In this document: positions 16,049 through 22,827 of the stretch, one piece after another
Position numbering within the stretch: position 1 is the first letter of the stretch
Layout: the number at the start of each line of letters is the position of its first letter
From: Streptacidiphilus neutrinimicus
GTDB lineage: Bacteria > Actinomycetota > Actinomycetes > Streptomycetales > Streptomycetaceae
NCBI RefSeq assembly: GCF_000787815.1
Contig: NZ_BBPO01000013.1
Location: 87,315 to 121,837, forward strand
Direction: 5' to 3'
DNA: 34,523 nt
Notes under the pieces: model-generated
The model's input: only the letters and a program-made list of their open reading frames with translations
Databases searched by the model: none
Told to the model about the DNA's origin: nothing
Position numbers and translations under genes: made by a program

Positions 16049-16945
16049 ATGCCCCAAAAGGTGCGCGTGCAGGTCGACGGTCGACCCCTCCTGCTGTCCC
16101 ACTTGGACAAGGTGCTGTGGCCCGCCTGGACCAAGGCGGAGATGCTCGACTACTACGCCCGGGTCGCCGACGCGATGGTGCCCCACCTGCGCGATCGCCC
16201 CGCCTCCTTCCTGCGCGGGCCGGACGGCATGACCGGCCCGCTGTTCGTCGCCAAGAACCCGCCGCCGCAGACCCCGGAGTGGGTCAGGATCGAGGTGATC
16301 GAGGCGAAGGAGGGTCCGCGCCCGCACCTCGTCCTCGACGACGCCCCGAGCCTGATCGCCGCCGCCAACCTGTACTGCTTGGAGATCCACGTCCCGCAGT
16401 GGACCCTCGCCGCCGGCCGCGACGGCCATGACCGCCTCGTCGTCGACCTCGACCCCGGCGAGGGCACGACCGTCGTCGAGTGCTGCGCGGCAGCCGTCCT
16501 CGTCCGCGAGGCGCTCGCCGCGGACGGGCTGCCCTGCTGGCCCGTCACCTCCGGCAGCAAGGGCCTCCACCTCTACGCCCCGCTGCTCCCGAGCGCGGCG
16601 GACGCGGTCGTCGGCTACGCCCGCGCAGTGGCGGAACGCCTGGCCGCCGCACACCCGAGGCTGCTGGTGGCCCGCATGTCCAAGTCCCTGCGCACCGGCC
16701 GGGTCTTCCTGGACTGGTCGCAGAACTCGACGTCGAAGACGACCTCTGCCCCGTACACCCTCCGCGCGACCCGCACACCCGTCCCGGGCGTCTCCGCACC
16801 GCTCACCTGGTCGGAGGTCGAGTCCTGCACCTCCCCCGCCGACCTCGCCTTCTCCCCCACGGACGTCGCCGCCCGCGTCGCCGACCACGGCGACCTGGCC
16901 GCACAGCTCTGCGCCCCGGACGAGGCCCGCCCCCTCCCGGGCTGA
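16049..16945 (+). CDS. LigD-type primase-polymerase (PolDom)
   Basis: 298 residues, the length of a stand-alone PolDom. Start of the domain is seen as VQVDGRPLLLSHLDKVLWP; catalytic aspartates Asp133 and Asp135 lie in VVDLDPGEG; the nucleotide-binding SGSKGLHLY follows (168-176); the third catalytic Asp lies in VFLDWSQN. This archaeo-eukaryotic primase-type polymerase fills gaps and adds ribonucleotides during end joining. It diverges from ku across 52 bp, so the locus can be co-regulated. No clear Shine-Dalgarno precedes the ATG, so leaderless translation is possible. Confidence 0.93.
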   Translation: MPQKVRVQVDGRPLLLSHLDKVLWPAWTKAEMLDYYARVADAMVPHLRDRPASFLRGPDGMTGPLFVAKNPPPQTPEWVRIEVIEAKEGPRPHLVLDDAPSLIAAANLYCLEIHVPQWTLAAGRDGHDRLVVDLDPGEGTTVVECCAAAVLVREALAADGLPCWPVTSGSKGLHLYAPLLPSAADAVVGYARAVAERLAAAHPRLLVARMSKSLRTGRVFLDWSQNSTSKTTSAPYTLRATRTPVPGVSAPLTWSEVESCTSPADLAFSPTDVAARVADHGDLAAQLCAPDEARPLPG

Positions 16946-17083
16946 GCGCTACGGCCTTCACCGGGCGCGCCGGCCTTCACACGTGGTCCAGCACCCTCAC
17001 CAGCTCGTCGACCACCGCCGTTCCGGTCGGCCGTCGCGGCAGGCTGTCCGAGCCGCGGCCGCGTGCCGCACGGGTCCGCCGCG

Positions 17084-17692
17084 CTACGAACAACCGGGAA
17101 CAGACTTGCCGTTGTTGCTCAGCGCCACCAGGGAGCACAGGGTGGTGTCCGAGACCTTCCAGGTGCCGTTCTCCAGCACGGCCGTGCCCTTCGCGTTGGG
17201 CAGGGCGGGGGTGCCGCTCTGGCACAGGTTGTAGGTGACGGTAGCCATCGTCGGGCTGGTGAACTCTACGGCGGTCACGGTAACGCTTGCCTTTGACGCC
17301 AGCGGGTTCCCGGCGAAGCCCTGAAGGACGGTCGTCAGGTGCTCGCCGTTCTGCAGCAGCGCGACCTTCTCGGTGCTGGGCGTCGAGGGGCTGAAGAACT
17401 TGGAGAAGTTCTCGGCGACGCTCGTGCCCGCCGCCGCCGGATCGCTCGGCCCGGAACCGCTGACGGCCGGCGCGCCCCCCGTCTCGCATCCTGTCGCCGC
17501 GGCCGAGGTACCGCCGGGGCTCGGGCTCTGGGTCGCGGTGACGGCAGGGCCGGCCCCGGTCGGGCTCGGGGTCGGACTCGAACCCGAACTCGGGCTCGAA
17601 CTGCCGCAAGCGGCCGCGACAAGCATCAGACCCGCCACGGCCCCGGTGAGGAGCACGGGGTGCCGCCGCTCACTGGCATGGTTCGGGAGCAT
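17084..17692 (-). CDS. Putative lipoprotein with MTB12-like C-terminal domain
   Basis: 202 residues from the ATG at 17692, which has GGAG close upstream. The N-terminus is a lipoprotein signal: hydrophobic VLLTGAVAGLMLVAAAC with lipobox LVAAAC, followed by a Ser/Pro/Thr linker. The C-terminal about 110 residues (FSKFFSPSTPSTEKVALLQNGEHLTTVLQGF, SPTMATVTYNLCQSGTPAL, GTWKVSDTTLCSLVAL) resemble the low-molecular-weight antigen MTB12-like domain of actinobacterial exported proteins. The product would sit on the outer face of the membrane; its function is unknown. Its upstream region is A/T-richer (GAAATAAAGATTTTC near 17770). Confidence 0.8.
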   Translation of the reverse strand: MLPNHASERRHPVLLTGAVAGLMLVAAACGSSSPSSGSSPTPSPTGAGPAVTATQSPSPGGTSAAATGCETGGAPAVSGSGPSDPAAAGTSVAENFSKFFSPSTPSTEKVALLQNGEHLTTVLQGFAGNPLASKASVTVTAVEFTSPTMATVTYNLCQSGTPALPNAKGTAVLENGTWKVSDTTLCSLVALSNNGKSVPGCS

Positions 17693-17814
17693 TCTCTCCA
17701 CCACCTGATGGCTTCGTGCCGTTCGACGTACATCCCTATGGTCACCCCGTCCTCGGCCGCAGGCACGCCCGAAATAAAGATTTTCTAAGGACGCTCTGGC
17801 GACGCCCGAGCAAG

Positions 17815-17853
17815 GCCCAGGGAAGCCTGGGCACGTCCTAGGGGCGCCCTAGG
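17815..17853 (-). terminator. Two successive hairpins after the 17,849-18,256 gene
   Basis: CCTAGGG-GCG-CCCTAGG (17837-17853) overlaps the stop codon and GCCCAGG-GAAG-CCTGGGC (17815-17832) follows. Both stems are perfect 7-bp pairs with short loops. Their position at the 3' end of the gene suggests transcription termination without a U-tract. Confidence 0.6.
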
Positions 17854-18256
17854 GACGCCCGGTCAGGCTCACGATCTTCGAGTCCCAGCCCATGCCGTGC
17901 GGCACCAGCGCGGTCAGCACGACGTCGCTGTGACGCGTCCACGCGTCGACGCCCGTCTGCACGTCGTCCCCGCAGACCTTGGCGACCGAGTCTCCCCCGA
18001 GATACGTGCCGAGGTGCATGTTGACGGCCTTGAGCTCGGAGCACCCCTTCACCGACTCCACGTAACCGCGCAGCCGGTACCCGCCGTTCTCCCGGGTGAC
18101 GACCAGGTCGGAGACCCCGTCCGCGGCGCCGTCCCCCGAGGTGGCGTGCAGGTACACGCTCTGCTGCGGCAGCATCTCCCGCTGCACTCCGGGCGCTGCC
18201 ACGGCACCCCCGGCAAGGGTGAGGGCGGCGACGACGGCGTAGGCGAGATGACGCAC
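17849..18256 (-). CDS. Small secreted protein of unknown function
   Basis: GTG at 18256 with AGGAG 8 nt upstream gives 135 residues. The signal peptide is MRHLAYAVVAALTLAGGAVA with cleavage near AVAAP. The mature protein has two cysteines (KGCSELKAV, KVCGDD) probably in a disulphide and a predicted beta-rich fold (SVYLHATSGD, SDLVVTRENGGYRLRGYVESV, HSDVVLTALVPHGMGW). I do not recognise a family. It is isolated between the lipoprotein gene and a long gene-free region before the tRNA. Confidence 0.75.
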   Translation of the reverse strand: MRHLAYAVVAALTLAGGAVAAPGVQREMLPQQSVYLHATSGDGAADGVSDLVVTRENGGYRLRGYVESVKGCSELKAVNMHLGTYLGGDSVAKVCGDDVQTGVDAWTRHSDVVLTALVPHGMGWDSKIVSLTGRP

Positions 18257-18749
18257 GAGGGGACTCCTGGGCTGCTGGGCTGCTGGGGACCACGGCAGCA
18301 GTCCTAACGCCCCGGCCTGCGACAACGGCCACCAGCCGGACGGGTGATCCTGCTCCCCACACCATCGCGATCACCACACGACTGCGGCCAGAGCCTCAGG
18401 CTGGCCCGGAAGGGCAACAGGGGCGCGCAGCACTCTCAAGCCGCACGCCCCTGACCTGCTTCCCGTCCCCTGCCGGACCCGACCCCCGCCAAGGGCCCAC
18501 GTCCGCCAAGACGGTGCATCCGGCCCCTCAGCTCCCCACAGAACCCCGGGCCGGCCCCCGCGACGATCAAGCTACCCAGCCCCCGAACCCCTCCCGCGCC
18601 ACCCTGACACCCCCTTGTCGCCCACCCCGACAACCCTGACGCCTCCTTGACACCCATGTCCCCGCTCCACCCGCAGCAAGCCCCCGCCCGGACCAGGTAC
18701 TCTTAGCCCTTGTCCCGCACCCCAGCCGGGACCCCGGGGCACGCCCCGA
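18257..18749. other. Gene-free region before tRNA-Val
   Basis: About 490 bp with no convincing coding frame on either strand. The first 40 bp hold short CTGGGCTGCTGGG repeats near the secreted-protein start. The rest is C-rich on the plus strand and presumably contains the promoter for the tRNA gene, but I see no consensus -10/-35 pair that I would call. Confidence 0.6.
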
Positions 18750-18824
18750 GGGCGCATAGCTCAGCGGTAGAGCGCTGCTCTTACAAAGCAGATGTCGGCG
18801 GTTCGAATCCGTCTGTGCCCACCA
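18750..18824 (+). tRNA. tRNA-Val (anticodon UAC)
   Basis: Acceptor stem GGGCGCA/TGTGCCC, D-loop region TAGCTCAGCGGTAGAGC, anticodon stem CTGCT/AGCAG around loop CTTACAA with anticodon TAC, T-arm GGCGGTTCGAATCCGTC, discriminator A and encoded CCA (18822-18824). Decodes GUA (and other GUN by wobble). Its 3' half is the attachment core of the integrated element, which leaves the tRNA intact. Confidence 0.97.
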
Positions 18825-18847
18825 GCCCAAAGGCCCCGCAGCGATCA
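18780..18847 (+). repeat. attL: tRNA-Val 3' end attachment repeat
   Basis: 48 bp (18780-18827, from the anticodon loop through CCA plus GCC) are identical to 32913-32960; after one mismatch another 19 bp match. The crossover must lie inside this block. The intact tRNA on this side makes it the host-proximal end. Confidence 0.95.
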
Positions 18848-18862
18848 TGCTGCGGGGCCTTT
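18829..18862 (+). terminator. tRNA-Val terminator hairpin
   Basis: AAAGGCCCCGCAG and CTGCGGGGCCTTT are perfect 13-bp complementary arms with an 8-base loop, starting four bases after the tRNA CCA and ending in TTT. The left arm is inside the attachment repeat and the right arm (18850-18862) is element DNA. Confidence 0.88.
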
Positions 18863-18911
18863 GACGGCAGTAAGTGACGGCAACGGGCAGGTCGTCCCCG
18901 TGATGACGGCA
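18862..18911 (+). promoter_or_regulatory. Candidate integrase arm-type sites, left end
   Basis: TGACGGCA at 18862-18869 and 18875-18882 (13-bp period, TGACGGCAG-N4-TGACGGCAAC) and a third copy at 18904-18911, all in the same orientation just inside attL. The same two-copy pattern recurs near attR. Arm-type binding by the element's integrase is inferred. Confidence 0.6.
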
Positions 18912-19040
18912 GAGAGAGTCATCGGGGCGCCCTCTGCTCGTGACGCGGTCTCGCGGCGGGGCAGGCCCTTGAGATCACTTCGAACACCCCCACGTACTCC
19001 CAGGTTCCTGGTACAAGCCGCAGCCCCATGCGGCAGCATC

Positions 19041-19064
19041 AAGGAGTCAAGGAGTCACGACTCC
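19041..19064 (+). promoter_or_regulatory. Repeat/palindrome upstream of the amyloid-motif operon
   Basis: AAGGAGTC is tandemly repeated (19041-19056) and the second copy forms the inverted repeat GGAGTC-AC-GACTCC (19051-19064), 41 bp before the first start codon of the two-gene cargo operon. It is placed like an operator; no regulator is assigned. Confidence 0.4.
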
Positions 19065-19104
19065 GTGCGCCGCACGCCGACGCCGTAGCTTTGGGGGCAT
19101 CTAC

Positions 19105-19509
19105 ATGATGGACGAAGTAGCGCAGGCAGTTGCCACAGGAGCAGCCGGCAACGTCGTGGCCTACATGCTCAGCGGCCAAGTGGACGCACTCCAAGCAAAG
19201 ATCACCCGGATTTTCCGCCACCAGAGCACAGAAGCTCAAGCGGAAACTGTCCATTCGCTCGAAGTCCACGCCGCAGCATTGTCAAATGAGACCGAATCCA
19301 GCGAACATGTAATTGAACACTGGGCGCGCCTTTTGCGGTCCGAGCTAAGCGCACATCCGGATGTACGGGAAGATGTGGAGGGCCTTGCCAAGGATTCCAC
19401 GACAGGGTCAATTAGCATTGGATCACAACACAACCACGGCTCGGGCGCGTTCATTGGCGGCAACAACTACGGCGGCATAACATTCAATACCGGCAACGAG
19501 AGGCAGTAG
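19105..19509 (+). CDS. Bell-like helical protein with C-terminal amyloid-type motif (putative cell-death effector)
   Basis: 134 residues. Residues 1-97 are predicted all-helical: a small, apolar first helix (VAQAVATGAAGNVVAYML), then amphipathic and acidic helices ending RLLRSELSAHPDVREDVEGLAK. This layout resembles the Bell domain, a HeLo-like death effector found in actinobacterial amyloid-signalling proteins. Residues 101-127 hold a Gly/Asn/His-rich segment whose core QHNHGSGAFIGGNNYGGI (108-125) recurs almost unchanged at the N-terminus of the next gene's product. Such shared motifs (BASS type) act as amyloid adaptors between effector and receptor. Stop and next start are 4 bp apart, so the two are co-translated. 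Local GC is about 55%, well below the chromosome, pointing to recent acquisition. Start may be ATG 19105 or 19108. Confidence 0.7.
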   Translation: MMDEVAQAVATGAAGNVVAYMLSGQVDALQAKITRIFRHQSTEAQAETVHSLEVHAAALSNETESSEHVIEHWARLLRSELSAHPDVREDVEGLAKDSTTGSISIGSQHNHGSGAFIGGNNYGGITFNTGNERQ

Positions 19510-19513
19510 GCTC

Positions 19514-20170
19514 GTGGACGAGACACCCGAAAGGGAAATCCGCGAGCAGCACAATCACGGCTCAGGCGCGTTCGTTGGAGGCAACAACTACGGCAGCATT
19601 CGCTATGAGGCAGTCGATCCGAGGACGAAAGCCCTCTTAGCAAAGATGACCATTACTGCCCCCAGTCTCGCAAACTTGCTGCGCAAAGCCCTGCGCGACG
19701 GAGTCATCTCACCAAATGCAGTCGGGGCGCTAGAGAGAGCAGCGAGAAACATCAATGAAGACGTCGCCGCTTCACTCATGTTTGCCGGGCGGAATATCAA
19801 TGAGGACGTTGCCGAAACGCTCTGGAAGGCGGCAAACAAACTCAATCAGGACGTCGTCGGAAGCATCCATCCAGCCACAAAGGAATTCTCGCAGAATATC
19901 GTTGAACTGCGAGAGCTAATAGCCAGCTTCCAATCCTCGTCACAGTCGCTCACTGCTGAAATCGGAAGAGTTCCGCGCATTCAAGCACAGGGCGGATCTG
20001 ACGCGCTGGACCATGTCGCCAGGTCGCTAAGCGACTCAGCTTCGCGCATTGAAGCCGTGGTCAGCCCACCCCCAGCAGTACTTATTACCGATTGGCGAAG
20101 GGTGGGCTGGGCCCTCTTCTGGGGGATTATGATCGGAATATTTATTGGCGTCAATGTATTCGGGAAGTGA
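19514..20170 (+). CDS. Amyloid-motif protein with 15-residue repeats and C-terminal membrane helix (putative partner)
   Basis: 218 residues from a GTG 4 bp after the upstream gene. Residues 12-29 repeat the partner's motif (QHNHGSGAFVGGNNYGSI, 16 of 18 identical). Residues 33-75 are helical. Residues 78-137 contain four 15-residue repeats, the first two starting RNINEDVA and the others NKLNQDVV and KEFSQNIV, probably a continuous helical or coiled-coil array. A Ser-rich coiled coil follows (138-182), and residues 198-216 (GWALFWGIMIGIFIGVNVF) form a transmembrane helix at the extreme C-terminus. There is no P-loop, so it is not an NLR. It could be a membrane sensor that nucleates the effector's motif, or itself a pore-type effector. 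Function is not established. Confidence 0.65.
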   Translation: MDETPEREIREQHNHGSGAFVGGNNYGSIRYEAVDPRTKALLAKMTITAPSLANLLRKALRDGVISPNAVGALERAARNINEDVAASLMFAGRNINEDVAETLWKAANKLNQDVVGSIHPATKEFSQNIVELRELIASFQSSSQSLTAEIGRVPRIQAQGGSDALDHVARSLSDSASRIEAVVSPPPAVLITDWRRVGWALFWGIMIGIFIGVNVFGK

Positions 20171-20244
20171 GGGTCAATTCCCTTGCTGCCTGCCCCACTT
20201 GCCTTGGCAACCCGCGCTTCGTATCGGAATACCCTCCAACCCCA

Positions 20245-20273
20245 AACGCCCCGAAGCTGGGCCACGGGGCGTT
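20245..20273. terminator. Bidirectional terminator between cargo operon and int
   Basis: AACGCCCC and GGGGCGTT form a perfect 8-bp stem around a 13-base loop, in the 134-bp gap between the convergent cargo operon and integrase gene. It could stop transcription from both sides. Confidence 0.6.
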
Positions 20274-20304
20274 CGACGCTGATGACAGTAAGCAGACGGC
20301 GATC

Positions 20305-21450
20305 TCAGCGAGCGGGACGGCTCCGCTTGAGCATGCGGTCCATGTGACTCATGGCCTCCCGGCGGATGCTGTCGGAGACGTGCGTGTAGGTGTTCATGGT
20401 CACGGCGATCTGCGAGTGCCCCAGGATCTCCATCACCACCCGGGGGGCAACGCCAGCCGCGAAGAGCAGGGTGGCACAACCGTGGCGCGTGTCGTGGAGC
20501 CGAATACGCGGCAGGGTGGCCTGAGTGGCGATCCTCTCGAACGACCGGCTGAGGTTCCGTGGCTCGATGGGTCGCCCCGTCCGAGTGGTAAAGACGTAGT
20601 CGGTCGTTTCCCACCCGCTACCCGCGTCCGCCCGCTGTTTGGCCTGCTGGAGGCGACGCCAGCGAAGCGGCGCGATACACATCAGCGGCAGGGGAATCAC
20701 GCGCGTGCGCCGATTCTTCGTGCTGTCGGCGTACAGCTCCTTTTGCACCCGCTGGAGCTGGTTCCGAACCGTCAGCGTGCGGCGGTCCAGGTCGATGTCA
20801 CCCCAGCGCAGTCCGAGGATCTCGCCGCGCCGAAGGCCAAGCGCGATGGCCAGCACGAAGGCGGTGTAGAGGGGGTCCGGGCGTGCCGCTTCCAGAAAGG
20901 TGACCGTCTCGTCCAGCGTCCACGTCTTCATTTCGCGCACCTCCACTCGCGGGGCGGGCACCAGGGTGGCGACGTTCCGGCTGATCAGCTCCTCCCGGCA
21001 CGCAGCGGACAAGGCCGTCCGGAGCACTCGATGCGACTCCTTCGCCGTGGCCGCGGACGCCTGACGCGTCACCATGACCAGGAAGCGGCGTACGTCGGGG
21101 ACGCTGAGCGATTCCAGGCGTTTGGTCCCCAGGGACGGGATGAGATAGCGCCGCACGTGGGTCTCGTACTTGGCGTACGTGGTCTTCTTGCGCTGCGGCC
21201 GGATGAACTCCTCCAGCCAGTACGGAAGCCACTCGGAGAGCTTGTGGGAGCGCGTCGGCGTGGGCACGCCGGCTCGGTCGCGCTTCACCAACTCCAGCCG
21301 CTTGTTGTCGCACTCTTCCCAGGTGTCGCCGTACACGGTCTTGCGCTTGCGGGTGCCGTCCGGCTGCGGGACGTAGACGCGAGCCTCGTAGCGGCCGTCC
21401 TTGCGGCGCCAGATGCTTCCGGCGCCGTTGGGGTTCTTCTTGCGGGGCAT
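20305..21450 (-). CDS. int: Tyrosine recombinase integrase of the AICE
   Basis: 381 residues. N-terminal arm-binding region (GSIWRRKDGRYEARVYVP), a SAM-like core-binding domain (KLSEWLPYWLEEFIRPQ to SRNVATLVPAP) and the catalytic domain with Arg207 (GLRRGE), Lys245 (STKNRRTRVIPL), His319-x-x-Arg322 (HDTRHG), His345 (ILGHSQ) and nucleophile Tyr355 (MNTYTHV). It recombines attP with the tRNA-Val attB and, with excisionase, the reverse. Its ATG overlaps the excisionase stop by one base (TGATG), so the two are coupled. Repeats TGACGGCA at both element ends are its likely arm sites. Confidence 0.96.
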   Translation of the reverse strand: MPRKKNPNGAGSIWRRKDGRYEARVYVPQPDGTRKRKTVYGDTWEECDNKRLELVKRDRAGVPTPTRSHKLSEWLPYWLEEFIRPQRKKTTYAKYETHVRRYLIPSLGTKRLESLSVPDVRRFLVMVTRQASAATAKESHRVLRTALSAACREELISRNVATLVPAPRVEVREMKTWTLDETVTFLEAARPDPLYTAFVLAIALGLRRGEILGLRWGDIDLDRRTLTVRNQLQRVQKELYADSTKNRRTRVIPLPLMCIAPLRWRRLQQAKQRADAGSGWETTDYVFTTRTGRPIEPRNLSRSFERIATQATLPRIRLHDTRHGCATLLFAAGVAPRVVMEILGHSQIAVTMNTYTHVSDSIRREAMSHMDRMLKRSRPAR

Positions 21451-21635
21451 CAGTTGCTCTCCTCGATCTTGCGGCGCAGGTAGTCGGCGAGGCTGTCGGC
21501 GGGGATGCGGCGGGAGCGTCCCTCGGTGAAGCTGGCGAGCTTGCGGGCGCGGATCAGGTCGTAGACCTTGGTCCGTCCCAGCCGGAGTGCAGCCATGACC
21601 TCGGGCACGGTTAGGGCTTCGGGCGCGGTAGTCAT
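21450..21635 (-). CDS. xis: Excisionase (Xis), MerR-like winged HTH
   Basis: 61 residues: EALTVPEVMAALRLGRTKVYDLIRARKLASFTEGRSRRIPADSLADYLRRKIEE is the helix-turn-helix_17/excisionase fold, ending in the (R/I)xxxxLxxYL helix typical of these small DNA-bending proteins. It steers integrase toward excision. It lies directly upstream of int and overlaps it. The upstream gap holds GCTGTCCCAGG repeats that could be its binding sites or those of the replication proteins. Confidence 0.9.
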   Translation of the reverse strand: MTTAPEALTVPEVMAALRLGRTKVYDLIRARKLASFTEGRSRRIPADSLADYLRRKIEESN

Positions 21636-21673
21636 CGCGATCTCTCCCCAGGTGAGAAGCGGTGGCGGAGCAT

Positions 21674-21772
21674 GCTGTCCCAGGGCTGTCCCAGGTATCG
21701 GCGCAGTTCAGGACGGGTGCTGGGACAGCCGGACAGCTGGGACGGTTCGGGGATGGGTCAGGCTGTCCCAGG
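21674..21772. repeat. GCTGTCCCAGG iterons upstream of xis
   Basis: Two contiguous 11-bp GCTGTCCCAGG units (21674-21684, 21685-21695), an inverted copy CTGGGACAGC (21720-21729) and another direct copy (21762-21772, running over the RepA-like stop codon). They lie in the 122-bp gap between the replication and excision genes. Related TGTCCCA copies occur at the right end of the element. They could be a Xis/Int control region or a replication origin; which one cannot be decided by reading. Confidence 0.6.
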
Positions 21773-22792
21773 CGGGACGGTGTAGGCGCCGTGGATGGAC
21801 TTCAGCTGTCCGTCGGTGGCCATTCGGGAGCAGGCGCGGCGGGTGTTCTCGCGGTCCAGGCCGGTTGCCGCGGAGATGTCCGCGGGCTTGCTGCCGGGGT
21901 GCTCGCGGACGTAGCGCAGGATCGTGGCGCGGGTGTCGCCGATGGTGTGGTCCCCGGCGGGGCCGTCGAGCAGGTGCCAGGCGCCGGTCTCGGGCTGGAA
22001 GGACATGGCGTGCTCGGCTTCGTCCACGTCGCGGCCGGTGATGTGGAGAACGCCGTCCGCCTTGCCGCGCGAGCGCTTCAGCACGATGGTCGTGTCCGCC
22101 GCGCCGGCGAGGCCGTTGGTGCCGGAGACCTCGGCGAGGAAGTCGTCGGATGCGGCCTTTCGGACGTGGTGGACCAGGACCAGGGCTACGCCGAAGTGGT
22201 CGGCGAGCCGCTTGGCGCGGCCCACGGCGGCGTAGTCGGCGTCGTAGGCGGACGCCCCGAGTGCCGCTTGGCCGCGGACCTTGGCGAACACGTCGATCAC
22301 GACCATGCGGGCGTCGGGGTGCTCGGTGAGCCATCCGGCGATCGCGAGTTCCCCGCCTTGTGGAAGGGGCGGGCAGGCGGTCTCCAGGTGGAGCCCGGCG
22401 GGGGCGGGCTTGCCTGCGAGCAGCTTTCCCATGCGGTGCTGTAGGCGGCGCGGTGTGTCCTCAAGTGCGAGGTAGAGGACGGGTCCGGCGGTGACGGGGA
22501 CGGAGCCGAGAGCGGTCCCGCCGCCGGCCACCTGCAAGCCGAGTCCGAGCGACAGCCACGACTTGCCGACCTTCGGCGGTCCGGCGAGCAATGAGACGCC
22601 TTCCGCGAGGATGCCGGGCACGGCCCATTTCGGCTCGGGGAAGGTCGCGGCCATCAGCGCGTCGGCGGTCCACAGGCTGTTGAAACCGGGCGCCTTGGGC
22701 TTGGCCTGCTCGCCGGTCTCGTCGGGCGCTTCGAGATCGGGCGGGAAGTCGTCGGGGTCAACGACGCGCAGGTGAGGCGGCGGGGTGGACAC
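21758..22792 (-). CDS. RepA-like AAA_25 ATPase/helicase
   Basis: 344 residues. Walker A GPPKVGKS (71-78), Walker B MVVIDVF (163-169), and the sensor-like LVLVHHVRK (about 205-212) place it with RepA/RSF1010-type hexameric ATPases used as replicative helicases by plasmids. A C-terminal winged helix (ATILRYVREHPGSKPADISAATGLDRENTRRACSRMATDGQL) could bind DNA at the origin. GTG start at 22792 with GGGAGG upstream. It follows the prim-pol gene by 35 bp, and the two would replicate the excised element. Confidence 0.88.
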   Translation of the reverse strand: MSTPPPHLRVVDPDDFPPDLEAPDETGEQAKPKAPGFNSLWTADALMAATFPEPKWAVPGILAEGVSLLAGPPKVGKSWLSLGLGLQVAGGGTALGSVPVTAGPVLYLALEDTPRRLQHRMGKLLAGKPAPAGLHLETACPPLPQGGELAIAGWLTEHPDARMVVIDVFAKVRGQAALGASAYDADYAAVGRAKRLADHFGVALVLVHHVRKAASDDFLAEVSGTNGLAGAADTTIVLKRSRGKADGVLHITGRDVDEAEHAMSFQPETGAWHLLDGPAGDHTIGDTRATILRYVREHPGSKPADISAATGLDRENTRRACSRMATDGQLKSIHGAYTVPPGTA

Positions 22793-22827
22793 GGACCCTC
22801 CCTTGGGGTGTGCGGGTAGACGGAGAG

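Noticed and set aside
18567-18848. 93-residue minus-strand frame across the tRNA
   Set aside because: It runs through the tRNA gene and terminator; the matching frame at attR shows the same repeat-derived residues, not conservation of a protein.
19514-20170. STAND/NLR receptor
   Set aside because: I looked for a P-loop, Walker B and NB-ARC motifs and found none.
21674-21772. CRISPR-like array
   Set aside because: Repeats are 11 bp, partly contiguous and partly inverted, without uniform spacers.
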